NCBI GenBank assembly: GCA_937959115.1
Contig: CALGAW010000052.1
Location: 1 to 64,000, forward strand
Reading direction: 5' to 3'
From: an uncultured Saprospiraceae bacterium
GTDB lineage: Bacteria > Bacteroidota > Bacteroidia > Chitinophagales > Saprospiraceae
Length of the DNA: 64,000 bases
The notes under the pieces were generated by a model that saw only the letters and a list, made by a program, of their open reading frames with translations, searched no databases and was not told where the DNA came from. Below are positions 45,611 through 54,474 of the stretch, piece after piece. Made by a program: the position numbers and the translations under genes. Numbering within the stretch: the first letter of the stretch is position 1; every line of letters begins with the position of its first letter.

Positions 45611-47320
45611 ATGGACAAAGCTAACAAATATGATGGCACGCTGAAGAACAAGCAAGCCCACAAACAAGATCACACTACCTGGAGTAGACGCCACTTCCTT
45701 TCCATGGGAGGTATGTTGACTGCAGGTTCCTTATTATTTCGAAACCTTCCAGTGAATGCTATGTCAAATCCTTTATTGGATTCTGCATTCAACAATCCCC
45801 CTAATGATAATGTGATTGTTCTCGTCCGTCTATTTGGAGGGAATGATGGTTTAAACACTATAATTCCAAACTCAGGACAACGCAGATTGGATTATGAATC
45901 GCTGAGACCAAACCTAAAGCGATCGATAGGTACACATTATTCTAATAACCAAGTGCTAAATGGTTTTAACCATACTACAGGCACTACTTCAAATGGAGAA
46001 TTTGCGATCCCTTCATTGATGGACGGGCTCATGCCAATATGGAATAATGATAAGATGTCTATCATTCATAATGTTGGGTATGATGTTCCAAATTTATCCC
46101 ATTTTCTGTCTACAGATTTTTGGGCAAGTGGAGCAAACAGTGTAAATGATGAATTGATGAAAACAGGTTGGATGGGAAGATATCTAGATTATGAGATGCC
46201 TTGTTTTGATGTTCGACCACCAGAGGTACCACCTGCTGTTCTGATTGGACAATCTAGCGATCTTACTTTTATCAATCCACAGGGAAGTCACATGGCGTTG
46301 ACCTTTTCCAATGTTCAAGAGTTTAACAACTTAATCACCTTTAATGAATTGTTTCCAATGAATAATATTGGAAACTCCTGCGCCAAAGATGTAGAACGTC
46401 GCTACTTACGTAGAATGGCGAATAACGGATTTAAATACAATGAAGCACTGCAAGCAGCCTATAATAGTACTGGACCTTTTAATGGCTATCCTGCCAATAA
46501 TGAACTAGCAGAACAACTAGAAGTTGTAGGCCGACTAATTCGAGGTGGTTTGGGTTCTAAAATATATATGGTTGAATTGGATGGCTTTGACACACATTCT
46601 GATCAGGAAAATCGACATGAAGATCTAGTACTAGAATTTGCTGAGGCCATTAAAGCGTTCCAAGCAGACCTAGATGCTGATCCAAATGGAGCGAGTCAAC
46701 GGGTCTTGACCGTGGCTTTTTCTGAATTCGGCAGAACTGTTCGTGAGAATAGCAATCGTAGTACAGACCACGGTGATCTTGCGCCTGTCATGATATTCGG
46801 AGACAATGTCAACGAAGGGTTCTACGGTCAAGGCATGAATCTAAGTCAAGCGGCCGCTACAAATGCATCCAGAATCCAATTGAGCGATCAGCCTCAATGG
46901 ATCGACTTTAGAGATGTTTATGCTACGCTTTTAGAAGATTGGCTCTGTGTACACCCTGATATAGTGGACTGCATGTTTAGAGAACATTTCACTAGAATTA
47001 ATAATCTTATCTCAAATCCTTGTCAGGTGCCAACTCTTGATGAGACCATTCTATTTGGTTATAACCCTCATCCTGATCAGGCAGATACGGTTCAAATAAA
47101 GTATGCTGTTCGACAGCAATGTGATGTCCACATCAAAGTGCTTGACACAAATGGTGGATTTATCAAATCCATCGACCAAGGATTGAAAAAAAGAGATGCC
47201 CATGTTGCTGATTGGTACTGGAATAACCCAGGAGATCCAAACAGTGTTTCCCCAGGAGAATATATACTTCAATTCCAAATGGGCAATACGATTAAAGAAC
47301 GAAAAATTGTGCTTCAATAA
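45611..47320 (+). CDS. Tat-exported DUF1501 protein
   Basis: This 569-residue protein has a twin-arginine signal near residues 25-45 (WSRRHFLSMGGMLTAGSLLF). The DUF1501 body has VLVRLFGGNDGLNTIIPNSGQ near the front, MVELDGFDTHSDQENRHEDLV near 320-340 and VAFSEFGRTVRENSNRSTDHGDLAP near 375-400. The family belongs to the alkaline-phosphatase-like superfamily, and the DGFDTH, SEFGR and DHG residues are candidate metal ligands. The last 95 residues (ETILFGYNPHPDQADTVQIKY to the end) are a FlgD-like beta domain. It heads a three-gene operon with a DUF1800 gene, a partnership seen in many phyla but of unknown function. Confidence 0.9.
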   Translation: MDKANKYDGTLKNKQAHKQDHTTWSRRHFLSMGGMLTAGSLLFRNLPVNAMSNPLLDSAFNNPPNDNVIVLVRLFGGNDGLNTIIPNSGQRRLDYESLRPNLKRSIGTHYSNNQVLNGFNHTTGTTSNGEFAIPSLMDGLMPIWNNDKMSIIHNVGYDVPNLSHFLSTDFWASGANSVNDELMKTGWMGRYLDYEMPCFDVRPPEVPPAVLIGQSSDLTFINPQGSHMALTFSNVQEFNNLITFNELFPMNNIGNSCAKDVERRYLRRMANNGFKYNEALQAAYNSTGPFNGYPANNELAEQLEVVGRLIRGGLGSKIYMVELDGFDTHSDQENRHEDLVLEFAEAIKAFQADLDADPNGASQRVLTVAFSEFGRTVRENSNRSTDHGDLAPVMIFGDNVNEGFYGQGMNLSQAAATNASRIQLSDQPQWIDFRDVYATLLEDWLCVHPDIVDCMFREHFTRINNLISNPCQVPTLDETILFGYNPHPDQADTVQIKYAVRQQCDVHIKVLDTNGGFIKSIDQGLKKRDAHVADWYWNNPGDPNSVSPGEYILQFQMGNTIKERKIVLQ

Positions 47321-47334
47321 TAAATCTACAACTA

Positions 47335-48885
47335 ATGAAATCAAAATCACTTTATATCATTATATGTTGCATGCTTTCCTGTTTTATATTGAATACCGTA
47401 AAAGCACAAGCAACAATTGATCAGTGTTTTAACGCCGTTTTGATAAACTCGACAACTACTTGTACAGAATACTTCAATGAGGGAACTGAATTCACTGGCC
47501 CTCAAAACAACTGTACCGTGGATTCAGTTGGATCACTATGGTTTAAATACCATATGGTTCAGGCTGGTCGATTAAAAATAAATACGCAACAGGACTTTTA
47601 TCTAGATCAAACCAATTTTAATGATATTATTACTGTTTACAGGAACTCTTGCAACAATCTAGTTGAAGTAGGATGTTATAACGAAGATCAGTTTGGCTTT
47701 ACTGGAGAGCGTATTTTCACTGACCAGTTGAATGCAGGAGACACCACCTGGATACGGATTTCAGGTGCACAGGATCTATTCGGAAAATGTTCTGGAAAAG
47801 TATGCTTGGAGGTTCAAGTTGCTGGTCAGAATGAAGGATTACCACCTGCGGAGGATAACTGTGCTTCAGCAGCTAGTATTACGCCCAACCAGCCTTGCAT
47901 TGCAGGAACAAACATCAACGCCACTTCGGATTTCGTTGTTCCTTCTAATTATCAAAATAGTAGTCACTGTGTTTGGTACTCCTTTGCACCAACAACTGCA
48001 TCTGAGTTCTCCATTAATACAAATGCTGACTTTTCAGAAATCATTACGCTCTGGACAGGCAGTTGTACAGGAAGTATGCAGGAGATCGCATCAACTGATA
48101 TCGGTCAAACACTTCTGTCTCCTACTTTAGTTGCAGGTCAAACCTATTACGTTCAGCTTTGCGGTGCCTTTTCAAGTATTGAAGGTAATTTCTGTCTAGA
48201 AGTGACAGATTCACGTGCCGTAACTGTAAATGTGTCTACTCTGTTAGAGGGCGCTTGGGATGATAATATTGGAAGCATGCGAACTGAACTTTGGCAAAAC
48301 GATCTGTTGCCTCCTGGTCAACCGTATAACGCTTCCCCTTGGAACTATAGTGGGACTGAAGGAGCAGGATGGACAATGGCAGACTACCCAAGCTTCAGCG
48401 TAGACTGGGTATTGGTTTCCCTAAGAGATCCACTGCATACCGTTGTGAACCAAGCTGCTGGAGTCTTATTGGAAGATGGTACCATTGAATTATTGAACCC
48501 AATGAGAGTAAGTGGATCAATTACACAAGTGTACGTTATGGTTGAACATAGAAATCACCTTCCAATATTAAGTTCCATAAAGGTACCAATTGTTAATAAT
48601 GAACTCGCTTATGATTTTACACTGAGCAATAGTTTTGAAGGAGGTGCAGCAGGACAGAAAAATATTAACGGTGTTTGGATGATGTATGCAGGAAATGTGG
48701 ATCAGTCAAATCCAGCAGGATATGAGATAACAGCTGCAGATAGAATCATTTGGGACAATGAGAACGGGATGTTTAACATCTACAGTGGTGCTGATTTCAA
48801 TCTAGATAGAGACATTACGGGCGCAGACAGAATCTTGTGGCAATCCAACAATGGAACGTTCTCCAATGTCCCTAAATCCAATTAG
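47335..48885 (+). CDS. secreted protein with PPC-like domains and dockerin-like tail
   Basis: This 516-residue protein has the signal peptide MKSKSLYIIICCMLSCFILN, cleaved after VKAQA. Two Cys-rich beta domains of pre-peptidase type follow (residues of about 25-165 and 170-295), each with a VGSLWFKY/HCVWYSFAP-like strand. A third domain covers about 300-440 (MRTELWQNDLLPPGQPYN). The last 60 residues hold two similar short units, GYEITAADRIIWDNENGMFN and RDITGADRILWQSNNGTFS, like the paired helices of a dockerin but without its Ca2+ loops. It sits 14 bp after DUF1501 and 25 bp before DUF1800. Confidence 0.75.
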   Translation: MKSKSLYIIICCMLSCFILNTVKAQATIDQCFNAVLINSTTTCTEYFNEGTEFTGPQNNCTVDSVGSLWFKYHMVQAGRLKINTQQDFYLDQTNFNDIITVYRNSCNNLVEVGCYNEDQFGFTGERIFTDQLNAGDTTWIRISGAQDLFGKCSGKVCLEVQVAGQNEGLPPAEDNCASAASITPNQPCIAGTNINATSDFVVPSNYQNSSHCVWYSFAPTTASEFSINTNADFSEIITLWTGSCTGSMQEIASTDIGQTLLSPTLVAGQTYYVQLCGAFSSIEGNFCLEVTDSRAVTVNVSTLLEGAWDDNIGSMRTELWQNDLLPPGQPYNASPWNYSGTEGAGWTMADYPSFSVDWVLVSLRDPLHTVVNQAAGVLLEDGTIELLNPMRVSGSITQVYVMVEHRNHLPILSSIKVPIVNNELAYDFTLSNSFEGGAAGQKNINGVWMMYAGNVDQSNPAGYEITAADRIIWDNENGMFNIYSGADFNLDRDITGADRILWQSNNGTFSNVPKSN

Positions 48886-48910
48886 ACTAACCGCATTTTA
48901 ATTGATTATA

Positions 48911-50908
48911 ATGAGTAATTCGACAACTAATACACAATGCCCAATCACCGGAACACTTGCAGTATATTCTGGTTGGGGAGCAAATCAAAATAATTCCGAT
49001 CCGGATAAGGCGAAACTAAGGGATATCCAACACCTATTCAACCGAATGACGCTAGGAGCTAACAAGATGGATATTGATTGGGCTCTTACTAAAACTCCCG
49101 CTCAAGTAGTAGATCGTTTGATCAATTTAGCGACTGAGCAGATCAACGGTGTTTTTACCATCCCACCTCCAGGAACTGATGTACACAAATGGGCAGATAA
49201 GCGACCTGGATTTGATAATGATATGATGCGTGAATGTAGCAGCCCGTACAGAAGACAGCTGCTCGTAAAAAAAGAATGGGGACAAGGATTGATTGGGAAT
49301 AATAATCCGTTAAATCCTGCATACCCTCCGAATAATGGAAGTAAAACAGTCCTTGATCAGGAAAAGGACAGGGCAAAACGATTCAAATACAAAATGTCAT
49401 GGTTTTGGAGCAATCACTTTGTCGTTCATGAGAATTCTACCGCCTACGGCAATAGTATGGTGTGGTACAAGCACCTTTTAGTCCATAATGCTCTTGGAAA
49501 CTTCAAAGAATTTGCAATGGATGTCGGGTTGAGTCAGATGATGTTAGATTATCTAGATGCTAAACTCAATTATTATAGAGGAGATCCTAATTGGGAACCA
49601 AATGAGAACTATGCTAGAGAATTGTTAGAACTGTTTACAATGGGTGTTGCAGATGGTTCTGCGGACGACTATTCTCTTGGAGATATTGAACAACTATCAA
49701 AAGTCTTCTCAGGGTGGAGAGATGATCCTTATTCACCTAGCGTTGCAAAATTTCGTGAATTCGTTTTCCAGCCAAACTTACATGATTGGAATACTAAAAC
49801 AATCTTCGGCGTCACCTATACGCCGACGCCAGATCCAAGCTTAGTCCTTACACCCCATTCAACCGCGTGGCCTCAAAACCTAGGGATGGACCCGAATAGT
49901 CCTGCTCCGAGTGGATGCGGCACGACTTGGGCCTACAATCGGTATACCCCACTTTCTGATTCTCCCTATTGCTTTAAGGGAGATAAGAATACTTTCGAAA
50001 TCAAAGATGCATACGAGGAATATGAAAAGGTACACGATATAATTTTTGGCGATTTTACTGGTCCAGAACCCTATAATCAGGCGGAAATGGATGCAAGAAA
50101 AAATCGAATCGCAAAATTCATCTGTACCAAAATCTATAAGAATTTTGTGTACGAAAATATTGACTCAAATGGGGAAGCTGTCATTAATGATTTAGTAAAC
50201 ATATTCAAAGTCAACTGGGAGATTGCTCCAGTAATGAGAGCTCTATTTAAAAGTGAACACTTTTTTAATTCTAGTGTATTGGGTGCTCAGATAAAAAGTC
50301 CACTTGGTAGCTTTTTCGGTTTATTAACCACCGCTGGCTACGAGTTTAATTCTGACTACTTTGTTACTAAACACTTTTTTAGTCCTGCGCACTATGATCA
50401 GAACGATCCCTTCGGATATGAAATAAAGTCTATTCCTTTCAGTGGAACCGCAACAAGAACTACTTATGTTAATGTTCAGTGGGCATGTTGGGGAATAGGA
50501 CATCGTCTACTTCAACCACCAAACGTTGCAGGTTTCCCTGGATTCAGGACTTGGATTAATGAATTTTCATTCCTTAAACTAGGTTACGAATTACAAAATT
50601 TGTTCCGCTATAGCTTTAACGATAGCAGGATTTCAACACAATTCAAAATTAGAGATTTGCTAGTAGATCTTAGTAATAACTCAAGCGATCCTGCTGTGGT
50701 TGCACAAAAAGTCGCTGAGCACTTTGTCCTAGAAGATCTAGAAGCGGAACAACTAGAACGAGCAGTTATCGCATTTAGGTGGACGATTCCGTCTAACTAT
50801 TTTGACAACGGTACTTGGAACTTAAGCTATGATATTGGCTGGACGTATAACCAATACAAGTCATTGCTTAGCTTTTTAGTGAAACAACCTGAGTTCTTTA
50901 TGTCATAG
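48911..50908 (+). CDS. DUF1800 family protein
   Basis: This 665-residue protein starts at the ATG at 48911; the upstream TTG adds three residues only. DUF1800 landmarks: AKLRDIQHLFNRMTLGANKM near residue 40, MSWFWSNHFVVHENSTAYGN near 165, ENYARELLELFTMG near 235 and IEQLSKVFSGWRDDPYS near 258. Toward the end come RLLQPPNVAGFPGFRTWINE and the KQPEFFMS terminus. The family is uncharacterised and travels with DUF1501. Unlike its Tat-exported partner, no signal peptide or membrane helix is evident here, which is odd for a pair thought to work together. It is the last gene of the operon. Confidence 0.88.
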   Translation: MSNSTTNTQCPITGTLAVYSGWGANQNNSDPDKAKLRDIQHLFNRMTLGANKMDIDWALTKTPAQVVDRLINLATEQINGVFTIPPPGTDVHKWADKRPGFDNDMMRECSSPYRRQLLVKKEWGQGLIGNNNPLNPAYPPNNGSKTVLDQEKDRAKRFKYKMSWFWSNHFVVHENSTAYGNSMVWYKHLLVHNALGNFKEFAMDVGLSQMMLDYLDAKLNYYRGDPNWEPNENYARELLELFTMGVADGSADDYSLGDIEQLSKVFSGWRDDPYSPSVAKFREFVFQPNLHDWNTKTIFGVTYTPTPDPSLVLTPHSTAWPQNLGMDPNSPAPSGCGTTWAYNRYTPLSDSPYCFKGDKNTFEIKDAYEEYEKVHDIIFGDFTGPEPYNQAEMDARKNRIAKFICTKIYKNFVYENIDSNGEAVINDLVNIFKVNWEIAPVMRALFKSEHFFNSSVLGAQIKSPLGSFFGLLTTAGYEFNSDYFVTKHFFSPAHYDQNDPFGYEIKSIPFSGTATRTTYVNVQWACWGIGHRLLQPPNVAGFPGFRTWINEFSFLKLGYELQNLFRYSFNDSRISTQFKIRDLLVDLSNNSSDPAVVAQKVAEHFVLEDLEAEQLERAVIAFRWTIPSNYFDNGTWNLSYDIGWTYNQYKSLLSFLVKQPEFFMS

Positions 50909-51079
50909 ATTTAGAAATTTCCTCTTCTACCCTTTTGATCTACTGGTAACCTACTCGTGGACAATACATTTATGCTGTTTACTAAGGGTGTTAGTGTATA
51001 AGAATTGATGAAGGAGGACGCTGTAGAAAGCTAAAACGGAGCGAACTTCTTGTTTCTTCCAAAAATTAATCTCTATCAA

Positions 51080-52018
51080 TCAATAAAACACAAAAGGATT
51101 CAACCCCATATCCAAAAAGAACTTAGCGGGTCGTACTTCCTGCCCTTCCTCAAACAAATAGGGCTGCGCCGTCTTATCGATCATCGGGAAATGAGGGTTT
51201 GGTGGAGGCGTCCAAAATGGTGGCAAGAACATACCATCATGGATAAAACGGTTCTGCACAGCATGCCTTATTCGCTCTGAGTCAATCCCAACCATAGCAG
51301 AGGCAACTTGACCATAATAAGGCAATACTTGTTGAACCTGTAAACCAAGTATTCCATGTGACAGATTGCCATGTGGACAGTCCTTGATATCAAAATAGCC
51401 AAATCGCGCTGGGTAATCCGTATCCTTGACCGTCTTTCGATTGGGATGTCGGAAAGCGCCTGTCCAAGTAATGAGATTGACGGAGATCCGAGTATCTTGC
51501 TTGTAGTAATAGGCGACTTGAAACCCACCTGTGCGAAACTCATCACTCCACGCAGGAATTAGCATATCGTTTTCAAACAGGATTTCTGCATTCGGAAAAT
51601 GAAAGGCAATAGTGCCAGTCTGCTGCGAAGTTTCTGCCTTGTCCCAATAAAAATTATACGTATATCCTACTCCATATCGGTGTCGGGTCTGATTGCTCAT
51701 CGGATGGATAAATGCATTATCAAACGTATCTGTCTCTCCGTAAGCGATTAAACCACCTAGGGAATACATAAACTCAGGACGGCTTCCTTTTGGGCCATAA
51801 CTGTTGAAGCTATAATAGCCGCGGATTCCAGTATTGATCTGCACAATAGACTTTGCATAATACGCACCAGCTTGCAACCCAACTCGATTGACTTTTGTTC
51901 CGAAATTGACGGTTAGCCCTACCGTAAAGCCAATGTCCTCCGTGAGTTTGAGCTGGCCATTCACTGTTGTGGTGAAGGCGAATAAAAGTAGTATGAAATA
52001 GATTATGAGTTTTAACAT
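51080..52018 (-). CDS. secreted barrel-like protein, possible type-23 toxin-like family
   Basis: This 312-residue protein begins MLKLIIYFILLLFAFTTTVNGQ (signal peptide; the ATG at 52027 adds three residues). Residues 25-200 alternate in beta strands typical of an outer-membrane barrel: GFTVGLTVNFGTK, VGLQAGAYYAKS, then YGVGYTYNFYWDKAETSQQTG, ILFENDMLIP and EFRTGGFQVAYYY. FENDML followed by EFRTGG resembles proteins annotated in Bacteroidota as polymorphic toxin type 23 domain proteins. The C-terminal 100 residues are His/Pro-rich (CPHGNLSHGILGLQ, PPFWTPPPNPHFP). No immunity-like partner is adjacent, so an envelope role is at least as likely. Confidence 0.55.
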   Translation of the reverse strand: MLKLIIYFILLLFAFTTTVNGQLKLTEDIGFTVGLTVNFGTKVNRVGLQAGAYYAKSIVQINTGIRGYYSFNSYGPKGSRPEFMYSLGGLIAYGETDTFDNAFIHPMSNQTRHRYGVGYTYNFYWDKAETSQQTGTIAFHFPNAEILFENDMLIPAWSDEFRTGGFQVAYYYKQDTRISVNLITWTGAFRHPNRKTVKDTDYPARFGYFDIKDCPHGNLSHGILGLQVQQVLPYYGQVASAMVGIDSERIRHAVQNRFIHDGMFLPPFWTPPPNPHFPMIDKTAQPYLFEEGQEVRPAKFFLDMGLNPFVFY

Positions 52019-52147
52019 TACAAGCATTCGAATGGTACATCACAAGTCAAACAATTAAACGGTGACAGGATGAATTCTTAATTAATCATTGACTAGTATT
52101 CAAGGTTTGTTCACAAATTTCGCGCCTGTTGTACTTATATTCATGAA

Positions 52148-52444
52148 ATGTTGTCTACCAATGTTCTAGACTGTGGAAACTCAATCAATGAACTCGAAAT
52201 CGTAGTAACCAATCATCTTGATGAAATCGTTGACATTAAAGTGGAGGAAAATCAGTTCTGGCTAAGTACGCTTGGGTTAACCTTAAACTTAGGCGCAGGT
52301 GAATCAAAAACGATTAAAGTATCTGTTAATCGTGCTCTATTACAAGAAAACAGTTACTCCGTTCCGATGATTATAAATGTAGAGAAGGATATTGGCTTTG
52401 ACATTATTGAGTCTTATACAGTGATTGTTAATGTTGAGAAATAA
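52148..52444 (+). CDS. small hypothetical Ig-like protein
   Basis: This 98-residue frame starts at an ATG (MLSTNVLDCG). The product is a beta-rich sandwich (LEIVVTNHLDEIVDIKVEEN, then LNLGAGESKTIKVSVNRALL and YSVPMIINVEKD), like an abnormal-spindle or Ig-type domain, without signal peptide. It could be a small intracellular protein or a leftover domain of a larger one. A terminator follows. Confidence 0.45.
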   Translation: MLSTNVLDCGNSINELEIVVTNHLDEIVDIKVEENQFWLSTLGLTLNLGAGESKTIKVSVNRALLQENSYSVPMIINVEKDIGFDIIESYTVIVNVEK

Positions 52445-52461
52445 TATAACACAAGAAAGGA

Positions 52462-52494
52462 ATAGAGCCTGTCAAGAAATTGGCAGGTTTTTTC
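52462..52494 (+). terminator. terminator after the small Ig-like protein
   Basis: GCCTGTCA and TGGCAGG pair (one G-U) around AGAAAT, followed by T6. Confidence 0.75.
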
Positions 52495-52633
52495 ATTAAA
52501 ATAATTAGAAATTAGTAAATCAATTCTAACGACCAATACTAGAGTCACAAATTACAATTCCAACCAAAATCAAATTCATTTCGTTATATAGACTGAAGTC
52601 AATCACCTACTTTGATTCATGTAACTAAAATTA

Positions 52634-53662
52634 ATGAACGTTTTATTTCATCTAATATCAGTTCTTCTCCTAACATCAACAGTCGCTGTTGCTTGTTGTT
52701 TGGGGCCTGAATTAAACTATTATCCTAAAACTGAAAAAATAGCACAAAACCCTGTCTTTCTCTTAGAGTATCCAGGAATCAAACCTCTCCTTAAACGTTG
52801 TAATGACCTATATTTGATAGATCAAAAAGGGAACATTACAAATTTAGTGGTAGTTGAAGGATATGGAAAGCAGAATTTTGAAAACAATAAATCTTACCAT
52901 GACCATGACTATCAAAATCGGTTCGTGCTGCTTAAACCAGAAAAAAGACTAAAGCGGAATACCGAGGTGTCAATATTTATCGCCACGTCTTGCATAGAAG
53001 ATTTAAACACAAAAAAAAGGATGAATGACTTCCTTCAAAAGACTTGGATAGTTAAGTATAAAGTTGATAAAATTGCGCCTTATTTTAAGTCTGAAGTAAA
53101 TGGGCAATATTCTAGTTATGGTTCTGGTCAAAATATTCAATTCAATTTTAAGGTAGATGACAACAATACCTATTGGACTACACTTCCCCTGTATTACCCT
53201 GATAAGCTTAAGCAGAAATTCGTGCCTCAAAAGGAACTCTTGATTGAGCTCACAGATTTGAAGGGGATCAAGCACATATTCCCAATGCTTGATGGTAGCT
53301 TCCGTTTTTTCAATGGAATGTGTTATTCAAACTTTGCTTTGCCCAATTCATTTATAAATAATAGTATGGACTTTGCTTTTACAGCCAAATTGATGGACTA
53401 TTCTGGGAATAAATCGGTTGAATCAAAGTCGATTCGATTTAGAATAGTTCAAAGATCTGCTGAAAAACGGGTTGTCCGTCATGCTGACGGTGTTAAACAT
53501 ACAATTAGAGAGCTTAGCCTTGGAGGTAGTAGTCTTAGGGGGCCCGAGGAGTTAACAATTAAAAATACAATCTGGAAGAATGTTTCAAGGCGTGAAATTA
53601 CTGCCCTTTTTGATGTTTACATGGAAACTATTGCGCTAGATGATTCCCAAAAAGATGACTGA
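52634..53662 (+). CDS. hypothetical secreted protein
   Basis: This 342-residue protein has a signal peptide (MNVLFHLISVLLLTSTVAVA) ending just before CCLGPELNYYPKTEK. The early part has an Ig-like beta composition (NPVFLLEYPGIKPLLKRCND, then RNTEVSIFIATSCIEDL). A second domain of about 110 residues (KIAPYFKSEVNGQYSSYGSG, DFAFTAKLMDYSGNKS) follows, and the C-terminal 70 residues are soluble and charged. The Cys-Cys just after the cleavage region is not a clear lipobox. I do not recognise the family. It is convergent with truA, 22 bp apart. Confidence 0.7.
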   Translation: MNVLFHLISVLLLTSTVAVACCLGPELNYYPKTEKIAQNPVFLLEYPGIKPLLKRCNDLYLIDQKGNITNLVVVEGYGKQNFENNKSYHDHDYQNRFVLLKPEKRLKRNTEVSIFIATSCIEDLNTKKRMNDFLQKTWIVKYKVDKIAPYFKSEVNGQYSSYGSGQNIQFNFKVDDNNTYWTTLPLYYPDKLKQKFVPQKELLIELTDLKGIKHIFPMLDGSFRFFNGMCYSNFALPNSFINNSMDFAFTAKLMDYSGNKSVESKSIRFRIVQRSAEKRVVRHADGVKHTIRELSLGGSSLRGPEELTIKNTIWKNVSRREITALFDVYMETIALDDSQKDD

Positions 53663-53684
53663 GAAAATAGCCATTAGAGCTACC

Positions 53685-54437
53685 TCAAACATAATCATAC
53701 CCCACCTCCGACAAATACAGCCCGTCAGCAGGCGCACTCCAGCTCTTCTCCAAGCTCGTCTGCGCCTTTAGTGATGCGTCTACACTCTCCACGTTTAACT
53801 TCCCCTCAGCCACCAGCACACAGGTACCAACAATCAGTCGCACCATGCCCCGCAAAAATCGATTCGAAGTCACATGGTACACCAGTTGATTGGTCTCAGG
53901 ATAGGCAATCCATTCCGAGCGCGTCAGCACACAGTTCATCGTCTTCACCTGTGACCCTGTTTTACAAAACGGCGCAAAGGCATCATACTTCATCAGCAAG
54001 GCCGCACAAGCATTCAGCTTATCCACAGACAAATGCCTACCCGAGTAGTAATACCAAGACAGTTGATGATTAAAAGCGTTCTTTTGATAATTCATGTAGT
54101 AGGTATAACTGCGATGTGTCGCATCAAAGCGGGTATGTGCATCATCAGCTACCGGAAATACACGATTTATCGCAATCGATTTTCCTAGGAACTTATTTAA
54201 TCTAGAAAGAAAGTCTTTTGGCAAGTCCCCCACACAATCAAAGTGCATAAAGTATTGACTTGCATGCACCCCAGCATCCGTCCTTCCGCATCCCGTTATT
54301 TGAGTCGGTTTATTTAATATCGTAGACAAGGCTTCTTCAATAGTTGACTGGACAGAGACGGCATTATCTTGTCGCTGCCAGCCCGAAAACTCGGTTCCTT
54401 TGTACGCTAATTCAATAAAATAACGGGTTGTACTCAT
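53685..54437 (-). CDS. truA: tRNA pseudouridine synthase A
   Basis: This 250-residue enzyme makes pseudouridine at positions 38-40 of tRNA anticodon stems. The N-terminus is ELAYKGTEFSGWQRQDNAVS, and the catalytic Asp lies in TGCGRTDAGVHASQYFMHFD near residue 54. The C-domain has TSNRFLRGMVRLIVGTCVLV. Length is normal. It lies 37 bp downstream of the M20 amidohydrolase gene on the same strand, so the two are probably co-transcribed. Confidence 0.96.
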   Translation of the reverse strand: MSTTRYFIELAYKGTEFSGWQRQDNAVSVQSTIEEALSTILNKPTQITGCGRTDAGVHASQYFMHFDCVGDLPKDFLSRLNKFLGKSIAINRVFPVADDAHTRFDATHRSYTYYMNYQKNAFNHQLSWYYYSGRHLSVDKLNACAALLMKYDAFAPFCKTGSQVKTMNCVLTRSEWIAYPETNQLVYHVTSNRFLRGMVRLIVGTCVLVAEGKLNVESVDASLKAQTSLEKSWSAPADGLYLSEVGYDYV

Positions 54438-54474
54438 TTCAATAGAATTAAAGGGAATATTGAAATTCCCTTCC

